DNA from: Microcoleus sp. FACHB-672
Lineage (GTDB): Bacteria; Cyanobacteriota; Cyanobacteriia; Cyanobacteriales; Oscillatoriaceae
Length of the DNA: 64,000 bases
NCBI RefSeq assembly: GCF_014695725.1
Contig: NZ_JACJOU010000031.1
Span: forward strand, 62,001 to 126,000
Direction: 5' to 3'
In this document: positions 16,745-27,127 of the stretch, one piece after another
Layout of the letters: each line of letters opens with the position of its first letter
How positions within the stretch are numbered: the stretch's first letter is position 1
Translations under genes and position numbers: made by a program
The notes under the pieces: model-generated
What the model was told of the DNA's origin: nothing
What the model saw: the letters and a program-made list of their open reading frames with translations, nothing else
Database searches by the model: none

Positions 16745-17908
16745 ATGGGCCGTGTAGGGGTTTTATTGCTAAATCTGGGAGGGCCAGATCAAATAGAGGA
16801 TGTCCGTCCCTTCCTGTTTAACCTATTTTCCGATCCAGAGATTATCCGCCTACCGTTTCCCTGGTTGCAGAAACCCTTGGCATGGCTGATTTCCTCCATG
16901 AGAGCTAAGAAATCTCAGGCAAATTACCAGCAAATTGGTGGCGGCTCTCCCCTGCGTCGCATTACAGACGAGCAAGCCCAAGCCCTGCAAAAGAACCTGC
17001 AAGAAAAGGGGAAAGATGCCCATGTCTATGTGGGAATGCGTTACTGGCACCCGTTCACCGAAGAAGCCATTGCCAGAATTAAGCGTGACCAGATTGAACA
17101 GCTGGTGATCTTGCCCCTCTATCCTCAATTTTCAATTAGCACCAGCGGTTCCTCGTTCCGGCTGCTAGAAAAACTGTGGCTAGAAGATCCATCTCTCGAA
17201 CGGCTGGAATATACAGCAATTCCTTCCTGGTACAACCGGCCCGGCTATCTGCAAGCAATGGCCCAACTGATTACCCAAGAATTAGACCAGTCTCCCAACC
17301 CTGATAACGTTCACATTTTCTTTAGCGCCCACGGTGTTCCTGTCAGCTACGTTGAGGAAGCCGGCGATCCCTACCAAGAAGAGATTCAACACTGCACCGA
17401 GTTGATTATGCAGACGCTCAACCGGCCTAACCCTCACACCTTAGCCTATCAAAGTCGTGTGGGTCCGGTGGAATGGCTCAAGCCCTATACAGAGGATGCT
17501 ATTAAGGAACTGGCAGCCGAGGGCGTTGAGGATTTGCTGGTTGTGCCGATCAGTTTTGTCTCAGAACATATCGAGACGCTGCAAGAAATTGATATGGAGT
17601 ATCGGGAATTGGCGGAGGAAGCCGGTATTCATAACTTCAAGCGCGTGCCGGCGCTCAATACGCACCCCGTATTTATTGACGATCTGGCTAATTTAGTCAT
17701 TGAAGCCCTTGAGACTCCTGGCTTGCAGTTGGCTTCTGTGATGCACCCCAAGAAACAGGTGAAGATGTATCCTCAAGAACGCTGGGAGTGGGGCATGACC
17801 ACCACCGCTGAAGTGTGGAACGGGCGTCTCGCCATGCTGGGCTTCCTGGGATTGATGGTGGAGTTAATCACCGGCCACGGCCCTTTGCACTTTATTGGGT
17901 TACTGTAA
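16745..17908 (+). CDS. hemH: Ferrochelatase with chlorophyll-binding-like C-terminal tail
   Basis: 387 residues. Ferrochelatase inserts ferrous iron into protoporphyrin IX to make protoheme. Family blocks are clear: [20 protein letters not shown] at the N-terminus, [72 protein letters not shown] (catalytic His in SAHG), [19 protein letters not shown] and [24 protein letters not shown]. The last 45 or so residues form a hydrophobic helix with [15 protein letters not shown], the ExxNxR chlorophyll a/b-binding signature found on cyanobacterial and plastid ferrochelatases. A likely terminator follows at 18005-18048. Confidence 0.98.
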   Translation: MGRVGVLLLNLGGPDQIEDVRPFLFNLFSDPEIIRLPFPWLQKPLAWLISSMRAKKSQANYQQIGGGSPLRRITDEQAQALQKNLQEKGKDAHVYVGMRYWHPFTEEAIARIKRDQIEQLVILPLYPQFSISTSGSSFRLLEKLWLEDPSLERLEYTAIPSWYNRPGYLQAMAQLITQELDQSPNPDNVHIFFSAHGVPVSYVEEAGDPYQEEIQHCTELIMQTLNRPNPHTLAYQSRVGPVEWLKPYTEDAIKELAAEGVEDLLVVPISFVSEHIETLQEIDMEYRELAEEAGIHNFKRVPALNTHPVFIDDLANLVIEALETPGLQLASVMHPKKQVKMYPQERWEWGMTTTAEVWNGRLAMLGFLGLMVELITGHGPLHFIGLL

Positions 17909-18004
17909 CGCTTAAACATTAACCGGCAATTGAACCTCTGAATGCACCCTTTTAGCTCAGTTTTAATGGTTCAACCCTTTTTCTTTTAAGAGGCTCTATA
18001 TTGC

Positions 18005-18048
18005 TCCCCCTCAAACCTTTTTTTATAGGTCAATCAGGGGGAATTTTT
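18005..18048. terminator. Probable terminator between hemH and pentapeptide gene
   Basis: tccccct (18005-18011) pairs with aggggga (18036-18042), with a possible inner acct/aggt pairing. T-rich sequence follows on the plus strand. It lies between convergent genes and could end hemH transcription, possibly both. Confidence 0.55.
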
Positions 18049-18070
18049 ATTATTCCATCGGGAAAGACGA

Positions 18071-18682
18071 TTATTTAGCAATTGCTTGGCCGGCTCCAAT
18101 TGCATCATTGCTGTTAAGACCCATTTGACCCAGCAGGCTGTCTTCATCCCAGCTAGCGCCTTTGAGATTTACACCCGCTAAGTTAGCTTTCTCTAAAAGC
18201 ACCCCATTCAGCTTGGCATCCATTAAATTAGCGCCACTCAGGTTAGCATGACTCAAATTAGCATTACTCAAATCTGCAACACCGAGATTGGCGTTCGTTA
18301 GATTCGCACCCTTTAAATTAGCTTGATTTAAATTAATATAACAAAGATTAGCATCTCCTAACTCAGCATTACTTAGGTTGCTATTAGTAAAATTTGCCTC
18401 AAATAAATTGGCATTAATAAGATTGATATTAATCAGATTCGTATTGGTTAAATTGGCTTGAAACAGATTAGCTTCACGCAAATTAGCCTGACTTAAGTTT
18501 GCACCGCTCAAATCAGCTTGAGCTAAATCGGCACCTTGAAGATTAGCACGACTAAGATCACATCCCTGACATTGTTTAGTTTTCAGTAATTGTTGAACGT
18601 GTGCGGGATTTTCTGCTTTCACCGGCACAGCTAAACAAAGTGTTGCCGGCAGCACGAAAGCAATTAAAAAGCTTAATTTCAT
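18071..18682 (-). CDS. Secreted pentapeptide-repeat protein (1)
   Basis: 203 residues. A signal peptide (KLSFLIAFVLPATLCLAVPVKA) is followed by a short linker HVQQLLKTKQCQGC, then about 25 tandem A(D/N)LXX pentapeptides from [17 protein letters not shown] to near residue 185, which should fold as a right-handed quadrilateral beta-helix. The QLLxTKxCxxCDLSxANL opening is common in cyanobacterial members. Pentapeptide proteins are structural, and the partner cannot be predicted. Export to the periplasm or thylakoid lumen is implied by the signal. A paralogue with the same arrangement lies directly upstream at 18926-19483. Confidence 0.9.
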   Translation of the reverse strand: MKLSFLIAFVLPATLCLAVPVKAENPAHVQQLLKTKQCQGCDLSRANLQGADLAQADLSGANLSQANLREANLFQANLTNTNLININLINANLFEANFTNSNLSNAELGDANLCYINLNQANLKGANLTNANLGVADLSNANLSHANLSGANLMDAKLNGVLLEKANLAGVNLKGASWDEDSLLGQMGLNSNDAIGAGQAIAK

Positions 18683-18841
18683 ATTCTCCTCATTTATAAC
18701 GCTTGCACTTTAGTCTTCCCGCCGGCAGGCTAACCCTACCACAGCGTTATAAATTCAGCTTTTCCACCTAAGTTGCATGATTATCTACCGTTTAACTCCT
18801 TGGAATTTATAAACTTTTTTAACGGCAAATATCAAAAAAGC

Positions 18842-18867
18842 AAAAAAAAACTGGCTCATCGCCAGTT
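18842..18867 (-). terminator. Rho-independent terminator of second pentapeptide gene
   Basis: On the minus strand, aactggc and gccagtt form a 7-bp stem around a five-base loop, followed by a run of nine T. It lies about 60 bp after the stop of the 18926-19483 gene. Confidence 0.8.
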
Positions 18868-18925
18868 GTTACGTTCAGCTTATTGTTGCCATCACTATCA
18901 CATTTAGTGAGAGTACAGTGTACTG

Positions 18926-19483
18926 CTAGCGCACCAACCCAATTCCATTGGTGAGATTAGCACCTTTAACCCCAAGTAGATTCGCGCCATACAAATTAGC
19001 CGCGTTAAGATTTGCCTTAAACAAATCAGCACCTCTCAAGTTAGCTCCATTAAGATTTGCCCTAAACAAATCAGCATTTCTTAAATTGGCACTAATTAAA
19101 TCAGCACCTTGCAGGTTAGCCGCATTCAAGTTCGCATTGGTTAAAATTGCTTCATCAAATTTAGCATTCACTAAATTCGCGACCGATAAATCGGCTGTGT
19201 CTAAATTCGCTTTACTGAGGTTTGCACCACTCAAGTTGGCACCTTTTAAATTCGCACCACTTAAATTAGCGCCGGCCAGATTTGCATTCGAGAGATTGGC
19301 ACCTCTAAGATCAACATTTGCCAAATCTACACCGCTCAGATTCGCACCACTTAAATTAGAACCCGGCCCGCGTCTCGTTTCTATTAACTGCTGCACCTGG
19401 ACTGGATTTTCTGCCACCGCCGGCATCATTAAACCCAATGTCGTTGCAAGCACTGCTGTCGCCGCTAAAAGTTTGAGTTTCAT
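18926..19483 (-). CDS. Secreted pentapeptide-repeat protein (2)
   Basis: 185 residues. A signal peptide ([23 protein letters not shown]) leads into [29 protein letters not shown] and then about 25 A(D/N)LXX pentapeptides, ending at [17 protein letters not shown]. The Cys pair present after the signal peptide in the neighbouring paralogue is replaced by RRGPGS, so that structural feature is not shared. It should form an exported right-handed beta-helix. A strong terminator follows, so it is transcribed separately from the other pentapeptide gene. Function unknown. Confidence 0.9.
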   Translation of the reverse strand: MKLKLLAATAVLATTLGLMMPAVAENPVQVQQLIETRRGPGSNLSGANLSGVDLANVDLRGANLSNANLAGANLSGANLKGANLSGANLSKANLDTADLSVANLVNAKFDEAILTNANLNAANLQGADLISANLRNADLFRANLNGANLRGADLFKANLNAANLYGANLLGVKGANLTNGIGLVR

Positions 19484-20244
19484 CTTTCCTATCCTTCTAT
19501 CACCCGTATTTTTGCGTAAGCTGCCGGCAAATCGTTTACAGCCGGCTTGTCATATTTGTCGTTTACTATAAGTCAGCCAAAAATTGTTTAAGCTTGACAT
19601 TTCCGTGTATATACTTAAATTAACATAAAGTTTTAAAATCTGGCAACTTCACACTGAGTGATATTAAGAAACCCCTGTTTATAAAACTGACTAAAATTCT
19701 CAAAATTTAGCTAAAAATCAGCCAATTTTTAATTCTGCGTGAATTCTCAATTGGCTGCCATCCTCTCATAAATTTGACAAGTTTTTGGCCGGAGAGAGAG
19801 AGGGAGTTAGACTTGTTGAGAAAGGTGCAAGATGGGAGTTTTAAACGACTAAGATTCCTGCTGCCTCAGATTTTCAGATAATTTCGGCTCGCTGAGCCTG
19901 AATAAAACCCAAATTCTTAGGTTCTGTGGACATTTCAGCGCAGAGTTCAAGGTGCCGGCAAAGCAGAGACAACGTCAGTAATTCCGAGTTAATTTCTCAA
20001 AGCGAGAAAAAACTCAACAATGCTGCTTGAGTTTGCCACATAAACTCTCAATCAAGTTGCGCTCAAGTGCCTGGATGAGGGGATTCTCGTATCCGGTTAT
20101 ATAATCTTAATAAAAATATTGATAAGTTTGTAGTTGCGATGGGCGATAAAGCGCAACTACAAGTCTAATTATGGGTCATTAATCGGACATGATAGAAGCC
20201 CGTGATCGCTCCTAGATAAAGCCGAAACGATCACGGTTGAGGCG
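19484..20244. other. Intergenic region with a possible coding fragment and dispersed repeat
   Basis: 761 bp without a convincing gene. On the minus strand, 20016-20106 reads about 30 codons (ENPLIQALERNLIES, then CGKLKQHC, stop) bounded by an upstream stop. It looks like the end of a decayed gene, and NLIE..LK wording is reminiscent of some transposase C-termini, though this is weak. One copy of a dispersed repeat lies at 19922-19961. Confidence 0.4.
19922..19961 (+). repeat. Dispersed repeat, copy A
   Basis: The first 22 bp, with core catttcagcgcag, match 24764-24785 at about 20 positions. After a short unmatched piece, tcaaggtgccggca here corresponds to tcaaggcaccggca there. The two copies are in direct orientation and flank the giant cadherin-like gene. 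Confidence 0.5.
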
Positions 20245-23200
20245 TTAGATGACGTTGATAAAGTCTGTTTGAGTAATCAGACTAGAATTGGTGTTCGCTA
20301 GGATTGCCAGCACCTCACCACCATTGTTGCTGATCAAGGTATTGCCGTTGCTAGAACTAATGCTCAGTTGCCCAAAAGTGAGTCCTCCGGCTAAACCGAG
20401 CTTGTCTTCACCATCAATGAAATCCTGAATGGTGTCTGTGCCACTTTGGGTCATCAGCACAAAGATGTCGCTCCCCAGTCCACCAGCTAGTAAATCGTTG
20501 CCGCGCCCACCATACAGCCGATCTTTGCCCTCGCCACCTTGCAAGTTATCGATTCCATTGCCACCCGACAAGATATCGTCTCCTGCTAAGCCGAGTAGGA
20601 TATCCGCCCCATTACCACCATTGAGGATGTCATCCCCGACGGTGCCACTAACAGGATCTTTGCCATTACCACCATTTAGGGTTGTACCGACTAGCAGCGT
20701 CACGATTGCAGAGTCACCTCCTCCGTTACCATCGCTGAGCAGATACTCAAAGCTGGCACTGCTGGCATTTGCACTGGCGGTGAAGACGACATTGCCACTA
20801 CTATCGAGGGCAACGGTACCATTTTGAGCGTTGCTAACATTGGTGAGGCTGAGCGTGTCACCTTCAATGTCAGTATCGTTAGCCAGCAGATCAGCCGCCA
20901 GGATAGTTTTGGGTGTGCTTTGTCGAGCCGTCACAATGTCAGAGACAGCATCTGGATTATCATTGACAGCATTGACTGTGAGGTTAATGGTAGCCGTGCT
21001 GGTTGCTCCAGCGTGATCGCTGAGGGTGTAAGTGAAGCTATCAGTCCCGTTGTAGTTGGCGTTGGGGGTGTAGGTGTAAGTGCCATCGCTATTGTTAACC
21101 AACCCACCTTTACTCGGTTGCGTGGCAGCCGAAATGCTGAGACTATCGCCTAAATCAACATCGGCATCGTTGCCTAAAAGACTTGCTGCACTGATGACCA
21201 AAGGCACATCTTCGGCAGTTGTGATGCTGTCGTTGCTGGCAATGGGAGTATCGTTAACCGCAGCCAGGGTGAAGGATTGGGTAGCTTCTGTGTTACCGCC
21301 GTTACCATCAGAGACGTTGTAGGTGAGGTTGACACTGCCGTTGTAGTTTGCAGTTGGGGTGAAGCTCCAAGTGCCATTGTTATTGTTCACCAAGCTGTCG
21401 TTGTTGGCAGTGAGGTTGGAGACGAAAAGGGTATCGCCGTCTACATCAGTGAAACCTGTGAGTAAGTCGGTTTGGCTGATGTTGTAAATGGTATCTTCCA
21501 TGCCAGCAGCGAGGGTGGCTTTTGTCCCTGTCAGAGTGGCTGCATCGTTAACCGCCGCTAGATTGAAGCTATTGGAGGCATCAACCGAGAGGGAACCATC
21601 AGTGACTTTGTAGTTGACGGTCACTGCACCGTTGTAGTTGTTTGCCCCAGTGATGGTGAAGCTACCATCTTCGTTCTCCACAAAGCTGCCGTTGCTGGTG
21701 GCAAAGTTGGTGATAGACAGTGTATTTTCATCGACATCGCTGAAGCCAGCTAGCAGTTGTGCTTGGCTGATGGTGTAAGCCGTGTCTTCTGTTCCAGTAA
21801 CTAGAGATGCTGTAGCAGCACCTGTGGGTGCATCGTTGACCGCAGCTAGGTTGAAGCTGTTGGAGGCATCGACTGAGAGGGAACCATCAGTGACTTTGTA
21901 GTTGACGGTCACTGCACCGTTGTAGTTGTTTGCCCCAGTGATGGTGAAGCTACCATCATTGTTCTCCACAAAGCTGCCGTTGGTGGTGACAAAGTCGGTG
22001 ATAGACAGTGCATTCTCATCGACATCGCTGAAGCCAGCTAGCAGTTGTGCTTGGCTGATGGTGTAAGCCGTGTCTTCTTTTCCAGCAACTAGAGATGCTG
22101 TAGCAGCACCTGTGGGTGCATCGTTGACCGCAGCGAGGTTGAAGCTGTTGGAGGCATCAACCGAGAGGGAACCATCACTGACTTTGTAGTTGAGGGTCAC
22201 TGCACCGTTGTAGTTGTTTGCCCCAGTGATGGTGAAGCTACCATCTTCGTTCTCCACAAAGCTGCCGTTGCTGGTGGTTAAGTTGGTGATAGACAGTGCA
22301 TTCTCATCGACATCGCTAAAGCCAGCTAGCAGTTGTTCTTTGCTGATGGTGTAAGCCGTGTCTTCCGTGCCAGCAACCAGAGATACAGTAGCAGCACCTG
22401 TGGGCGCATCATTAACCGCCGCTAGGGTGAAGAATTGGGTAGCTGGTGTGCTACCGCCTTGACCATCAACAACTTTATAGCTAAGGTTGACTGTGCCGTT
22501 GAAGTTGGCAGCAGGAGTGAAGGTGTAGGTGCCATTGTTGTTCTTAACCAAGCTGCCGTTGCTGGCACTTAGGTCAGAAACAGAGAGACTATCTCCATCC
22601 ACATCGCTGAAACCTTGCAGCAAGTCAGCAGCGTTAATCGTGTAAGCCGTATCTTCTGTACCTGCAACCAGTGCTGCTGGTGTACCAGTTAGACTCGGTG
22701 CGTCGTTCGTATTGGCGATCACTAGGGAAAACACATCACTGACAGAGGCTTGTCCATCAAATGCAGTAACGCGAACGCTGATTGTCCCCACATCACCATT
22801 TTCCGGTGTTCCAGTAAAGGTTTTAGTGGTTGCGTTGAAGCTTAGCCAACTGGGTAGTGGATTGCCATTTTCTAGCGAAGCTGTGTAAGTTAGGCTGTCA
22901 GCATCTACATCAGCAAAAGTGCCATCAGGAATTGTGAAGTTGAAGGGTGCGTCTTCGCTTGGCGTTTGGTTAGTAATCGCATCACTCACAACAGGTGCAT
23001 CGTTAACCGGGGCAACATTGACTGTAATGGTATTGGGTGTTGGGTCAAGATTGGCTCCTCCACTTGCTGTGCCTCCGTTATCTTCTACCTGGAAGGTAAA
23101 AGACATGTAGCTGTTACTATTTGAGTTAGGAGCGGGCGTGAACTTCAGGTTTCCAGCAATAATGTCGCTGACATTCACAAAGGTACCTGCACTTACAGCC

Positions 23201-24246
23201 AAATTATTGAGGGTCAGGCTACCAGCTGTAGGAATTGTGGTGAGACGAACTCGGTTGAACGCATTACCATCAATGTCACTAAACCCAAAGTCAGGCACAA
23301 CGAAGGTATAGGTTGTGTCTTCATTGGTTGTGAGGGTTTTGTTGCTACCAGACGGTGCTTCGTCTCCGAAATTGACGTTAACAACAAAAGTCTCACCGGC
23401 AGTGAAGGATGCTCCTTTCCAGTTGATATAGATGTTATTGGCATCAAACGTTGTAGTAACTTTGGAGCTATTGTCCGTTACCCCTGTGATTGGGCTTACC
23501 ACTCCACTAAAATCGGTAATGCGAAAGCCATTAAAATCTACGGACCCATTCCAACCTACATTATTAGTTAGAGTAACCGTTATTTGGTTCGCATCAACAT
23601 CTACCACAAAATAGTTATAAATTCCTGTAAACTCTGGAGGCTCAATCACGGTAGATCTGGCATTGTCTCCCAAATAAGAGTTAAAGCTTGGAAAGACATA
23701 CTGATACTCAACTTGCTTTCCCAGAAACCCGTAATTTCCACTAGCACTTTCTATATCAACATTTGCGTCATTGACAGTAATTGTGCGTTGATCATTTTCA
23801 GCATGAATGCGTTCCAGAGCGGTATCAGTCAGCGGCTGACCAGTGACAAAGGCTGAGAAAAGTTCCCCTTCATCTCCTGGTGTGTCACTGGTGTTGATCT
23901 GATTGTCTAGTGAGTGACCGATTTCTTCTAGTAGTACCGCTGCGATCTGATCTGCTGTTGCATTTACCAGAAAATCGGCATTGATATAGATTTTGCCTGT
24001 CTCTGCTGAGAAGCCTCCTTGTATCCCAGACATGGAGGTACTATCTAATACTTGAATTTCTGGGAGTTGGGAGAAATCATTAGCTTGCCATGCTTGCTGA
24101 ATTACTTCCGCTTGAGCGAGATCGTATTCCGTACCAAAAACACTGTCGAAAACTGTCTTGAAGTTTTCGCTTTGGGCAAAGCCTTGAAGTTGCTGCTGAG
24201 CTAGACGCAGAGAATCGGTCAAAATACCTTCGTTTAGGCTAGTCAT
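20245..24246 (-). CDS. Giant cadherin-like/RTX protein with metallopeptidase-like N-terminus
   Basis: 1333 residues. The N-terminal 170 residues contain [15 protein letters not shown] (107-111 is EEIGH) and [13 protein letters not shown]. This resembles a zinc-peptidase helix but has Glu where HExxH has its first His, so activity is doubtful. Residues about 300-1200 are tandem Ig/cadherin-like units of roughly 90-100 residues with linker NDAP and the pattern ED.AYTI..LL.GFSDVD..LS; three are near-identical (288 bp each, 21541-22404). The C-terminal 150 residues hold RTX-type calcium-binding nonapeptides ([21 protein letters not shown]) ending in SDIFVL, which usually mark type I secretion. 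It probably works at the cell surface as an adhesin or matrix protein. No secretion genes are adjacent. Confidence 0.88.
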   Translation of the reverse strand: MTSLNEGILTDSLRLAQQQLQGFAQSENFKTVFDSVFGTEYDLAQAEVIQQAWQANDFSQLPEIQVLDSTSMSGIQGGFSAETGKIYINADFLVNATADQIAAVLLEEIGHSLDNQINTSDTPGDEGELFSAFVTGQPLTDTALERIHAENDQRTITVNDANVDIESASGNYGFLGKQVEYQYVFPSFNSYLGDNARSTVIEPPEFTGIYNYFVVDVDANQITVTLTNNVGWNGSVDFNGFRITDFSGVVSPITGVTDNSSKVTTTFDANNIYINWKGASFTAGETFVVNVNFGDEAPSGSNKTLTTNEDTTYTFVVPDFGFSDIDGNAFNRVRLTTIPTAGSLTLNNLAVSAGTFVNVSDIIAGNLKFTPAPNSNSNSYMSFTFQVEDNGGTASGGANLDPTPNTITVNVAPVNDAPVVSDAITNQTPSEDAPFNFTIPDGTFADVDADSLTYTASLENGNPLPSWLSFNATTKTFTGTPENGDVGTISVRVTAFDGQASVSDVFSLVIANTNDAPSLTGTPAALVAGTEDTAYTINAADLLQGFSDVDGDSLSVSDLSASNGSLVKNNNGTYTFTPAANFNGTVNLSYKVVDGQGGSTPATQFFTLAAVNDAPTGAATVSLVAGTEDTAYTISKEQLLAGFSDVDENALSITNLTTSNGSFVENEDGSFTITGANNYNGAVTLNYKVSDGSLSVDASNSFNLAAVNDAPTGAATASLVAGKEDTAYTISQAQLLAGFSDVDENALSITDFVTTNGSFVENNDGSFTITGANNYNGAVTVNYKVTDGSLSVDASNSFNLAAVNDAPTGAATASLVTGTEDTAYTISQAQLLAGFSDVDENTLSITNFATSNGSFVENEDGSFTITGANNYNGAVTVNYKVTDGSLSVDASNSFNLAAVNDAATLTGTKATLAAGMEDTIYNISQTDLLTGFTDVDGDTLFVSNLTANNDSLVNNNNGTWSFTPTANYNGSVNLTYNVSDGNGGNTEATQSFTLAAVNDTPIASNDSITTAEDVPLVISAASLLGNDADVDLGDSLSISAATQPSKGGLVNNSDGTYTYTPNANYNGTDSFTYTLSDHAGATSTATINLTVNAVNDNPDAVSDIVTARQSTPKTILAADLLANDTDIEGDTLSLTNVSNAQNGTVALDSSGNVVFTASANASSASFEYLLSDGNGGGDSAIVTLLVGTTLNGGNGKDPVSGTVGDDILNGGNGADILLGLAGDDILSGGNGIDNLQGGEGKDRLYGGRGNDLLAGGLGSDIFVLMTQSGTDTIQDFIDGEDKLGLAGGLTFGQLSISSSNGNTLISNNGGEVLAILANTNSSLITQTDFINVI
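21541..22404 (-). repeat. Three 288-bp direct tandem repeats inside the giant gene
   Basis: Equivalent points (the gcatcgtt linker) fall at 21541, 21829, 22117 and 22405, an exact 288-bp period (96 codons). The copies differ at only scattered bases, far closer than the other domains of this protein, so they are recent in-frame duplications and likely to vary in number. Confidence 0.9.
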
Positions 24247-24341
24247 GGGTTAATCTCAACTTGATAAATAAGGGAACGGCAGCAAAAATTAGAGCGGCAA
24301 GGTCAATTACCGCGCCTTCTTAACGGGAGCAAGAATCTTTT

Positions 24342-24430
24342 AGTTCACGGGGAACTGGTTAAAGCAAATGCTTGGTCTAGTAGAGGCTGTAACCACAGCC
24401 GGGACGAGCGGTAGACGAAATCCTGATTTC
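24342..24430 (-). promoter_or_regulatory. Candidate structured leader of the giant gene
   Basis: Consecutive hairpins in 89 bp: agttc/gaact (24342-24356), aagc/gctt (24362-24373), ggctgt/acagcc (24385-24400, four-base loop) and gaaat/atttc (24417-24430). They lie 96-184 bp upstream of the start codon, where an mRNA leader would be. No known riboswitch class is recognised, and chance pairing is possible. Confidence 0.35.
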
Positions 24431-24763
24431 AGTAATCTTACGAGCTAATAACTTTCACCCTAATTTCTCACAAGTTCGCGATTACATTCCTCGAAACCTT
24501 TACCTAGAATGGGTTTCGGATATTCTTGACAGACCTGGAATTTTGACGGAGTGTTGAACGCCTGATTTGACCGTCAATCTAGGTTTTAAAAGCCTTTGGA
24601 AATCGTGGTGAGAAATTTGGGTCTCACGCTCAGTCTGTTTAGCTGAACCAGGAATTTTTACTCCGTGAATATACCTCTTAAGATAGATGACGCAAAATCT
24701 AATATCTACGGCTTTACACGATCTTCTCATATCTCTTTACAAGAAATTTATATTTCTGTAGGC

Positions 24764-24806
24764 ATTTCAGCGCAGCCAGATCAAGGCACCGGCACTGTTG
24801 GGATGC
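24764..24806 (+). repeat. Dispersed repeat, copy B
   Basis: Direct-orientation partner of 19922-19961. The sequence just after it (24814-24848, ending near agtcgttcaacctg) resembles 2612-2646, linking three places in the window. Confidence 0.5.
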
Positions 24807-24878
24807 CGGCAAGTGCCAAAAATCTCGGATGAGTCGTTCAACCTGATATCAGGTGTTGCTACAGCGCCAAGAAGTCAG

Positions 24879-26879
24879 TTAGAAGGAAAATTGTGTTTGT
24901 ACAGTCCCCACATAGATATTTGGGTTGTCGTCAAAATTATTGGCGTTGCCGACAAAGTAAAAAGCAGGAAGAATCGCAATGTTATCCGTCATCGGCAAAT
25001 AATAAGTCAGCTCAACCTCATACTCGACCCCACGATCACCGGCTCCTGAAACCAAAAATTGCCGGCCATCCAAAACACTAAATGGCACTACATAAGATAG
25101 TGTCGCCAGCGCCCCCCGTTTACCGAGATCGGGGAAAGCAACACCTAATTGCACCGACTGCGCCTTAATCTCGCCACTTTCCACACCCCTCGTTGCCGGT
25201 TCTAAATGGGTGTTTGCGTAAGTATACCGGCCAAAAAAGCCCAACCGGGGTGTCGCTAACCAATCAAAATTAAATCCAAAAACGTCGGCGGTGGCATCTT
25301 CAAGCGCCCCACCAAAACCGTCATCTGCCACCCCCATAATCGGTCGAGTTCTAATTTGTCCGTCAACCGGCTGAATGGTTGAGCGATCATAGAGGAACCT
25401 GAGATTAATCGTTCGGATAGGAGAGTAAGTCACTTGAGCCGTAAAAGCACGGGTGCCATTAAATAACCCTGTGCTTGGACTGCCGGCAGCAGGACTTGCG
25501 ACATACCCTAAATTCAGATTCAACTGTTCATTTAAACGCCAAAGCACGAAGGCACCGGCACCCCTTGCGGGATCTTGGACAAGGGGGCTGCCAAACGTAT
25601 TGTTGCCGGTTGCGCCTTTGCCAACGCCAGAGGTAAAGGCGTTTGTGTCAAAATAGCGGAGCCATAAGACTCGCGGAGCCACCACGACTTGCAAAGAATC
25701 GTTCACGGGAAACGAGTAGGCCGCTTCTGACAAAACCACATCATTGGCAGTTGCACTGGGCGTTAAGTCTAAAACGGGTGAGCCAAACGTGTTGTAAAAA
25801 CCGGCAGACGTATAGTAATTTGCAGAAGTATTGCCATTGCCGGCTTGCAAAGTCATAAACAAACTATCCTTGCCGGTGAAGGATGTAGTCAGAAACAAGG
25901 CAATGCTCTGACTGACGGTAAGGTTGGCATCGTCCTCAACTCTCGTCACAATCGGCTTGCCATCCGCCCCCCGCGCCGCCGTACTAAAAATGTCATTGGG
26001 GTCAGTTCTTTCAACTCTGACATCTCCGCCGGCATTTGCTTTCGCCACATTGAAACTGATCAAGCCGTTGAGCTTGGTTGTTGTGGAAAACTGATTCGCC
26101 TCTAGTTCATCCCCCCGTGCTTGTAACGTATCAATTCGCGCCCGTACTTGCGCCAATTCTGTACTAAAATCTGCGCTCAAACGTTGCAGTGTCGTTAAAT
26201 CTTCCTGACGCACCCTCTCTGGCTCACTTGTGGCGAGTAGTTGATTTATGGTTTCTAGGGCTGCATTCAAACCGGCAGCGAATTCGTAGCGCGTCATCGC
26301 CCGGTTGCCGCGAAAGGTTCCATCTGGATAGCCGGATATCGCACCGTAGCGCTCAACTAAGTTTTGCAGCGCTTGGAATGCCCAATCTGTAGGCTGCACA
26401 TCCGACAATTGAGAAACAGAAGTCAACTGAGCGAGTGGATCGCTCAATTCCTCTGCGCCAGCATTTATCTGGGAAGCGTCTATTGTCATCAGCGCTTTTT
26501 TCGGCGTAATGCGAGGCGCTGCCAGCACACTGAGGGAATTCAAATTCAATGGTTGTGAGACAGCCGGTGTGGAAGGGAGGGAAGAAGCCGGCAGACTGTG
26601 AGTTTTTGGCTTAGTTTGCGTAATTTGTGCAACTAATTTCTTCTCAATGCCCTCGCGCTCCTGTCCTTGTGTCGCCAAGATCCCTGCGCTCTGAAGATTT
26701 TGTGTGCCTGTGCCGCAACTGGTTTCACCGGCACAGTGTTGTATCTCTTCTACTGAGCTTGCAGAGCTACAGCAAACTGGCAGTATTGGCTCAGCAGCAA
26801 AAACGCCAGTGGTAGCAAGCAAAGTACATCCCACAATTGGAGGACAAAGTTTCAAAGCCACCCAAAAAATATTAGTCAT
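24879..26879 (-). CDS. SLH-domain outer-membrane porin (iron-uptake/OprB type)
   Basis: 666 residues. A signal-like N-terminus ends near GVFAAEP. After a Ser/Pro-rich linker there is an S-layer homology domain (VQPTDWAFQALQNLVERYGAISGYPDGTFRGNRAMTRYEFAAGLNAAL, about residues 158-210) that should bind peptidoglycan-linked polymer, a coiled coil (LQRLSADFSTELAQVRARIDTLQARGDELE) and a beta-barrel of the OprB type ending in the terminal Phe expected of outer-membrane barrels (VQTQFSF). Cyanobacterial members are the major porins, often annotated as iron uptake porins because some are linked to inorganic iron permeation. It is longer than usual because of its extended N-terminal linker. It stands alone, convergent with nothing. 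Confidence 0.9.
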   Translation of the reverse strand: MTNIFWVALKLCPPIVGCTLLATTGVFAAEPILPVCCSSASSVEEIQHCAGETSCGTGTQNLQSAGILATQGQEREGIEKKLVAQITQTKPKTHSLPASSLPSTPAVSQPLNLNSLSVLAAPRITPKKALMTIDASQINAGAEELSDPLAQLTSVSQLSDVQPTDWAFQALQNLVERYGAISGYPDGTFRGNRAMTRYEFAAGLNAALETINQLLATSEPERVRQEDLTTLQRLSADFSTELAQVRARIDTLQARGDELEANQFSTTTKLNGLISFNVAKANAGGDVRVERTDPNDIFSTAARGADGKPIVTRVEDDANLTVSQSIALFLTTSFTGKDSLFMTLQAGNGNTSANYYTSAGFYNTFGSPVLDLTPSATANDVVLSEAAYSFPVNDSLQVVVAPRVLWLRYFDTNAFTSGVGKGATGNNTFGSPLVQDPARGAGAFVLWRLNEQLNLNLGYVASPAAGSPSTGLFNGTRAFTAQVTYSPIRTINLRFLYDRSTIQPVDGQIRTRPIMGVADDGFGGALEDATADVFGFNFDWLATPRLGFFGRYTYANTHLEPATRGVESGEIKAQSVQLGVAFPDLGKRGALATLSYVVPFSVLDGRQFLVSGAGDRGVEYEVELTYYLPMTDNIAILPAFYFVGNANNFDDNPNIYVGTVQTQFSF

Positions 26880-27127
26880 AATATCTGTGTTCTTCTAGTT
26901 GTCTGTGGTGAGCGTTTTGACAGCTAGTAGTGCACCAAGGGCGACCGTAACGAAGCGCTTCTTTAAGGTAGATAGCGAAAACCGCTCACTTCACGGATAA
27001 AATTGTAGTAATTTTGCGCCTATTCGGTCTTTTTTTTAATAATTTGGTTGCAAATCTTATTTGTCGCACACGGTGAGGGGAGAGCCGGTGAATGCGAGAT
27101 GGAGTAAATTTTGCTTAATCTTTAGAC

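Larger units (their letters stand above)
24247..24878. other. Leader/spacer of the giant gene
   Basis: 632 bp between the giant gene start and the porin stop. Close to the gene it carries several short hairpins (24342-24430, listed separately). Farther out are a 7-bp inverted repeat (ttgacgg 24543-24549, ccgtcaa 24571-24577) and dispersed repeat copy B. An open frame at 24500-24730 has no recognisable domain and is not called. Confidence 0.5.

Noticed and set aside
18948-19571. 207-codon frame opposite the second pentapeptide gene
   Set aside because: Mirror of the pentapeptide repeat: repetitive FALNKSA-type residues created by the opposite strand.
24500-24730. 76-codon minus-strand frame
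   Set aside because: No known domain and low-quality composition; lies in a spacer with inverted repeats.
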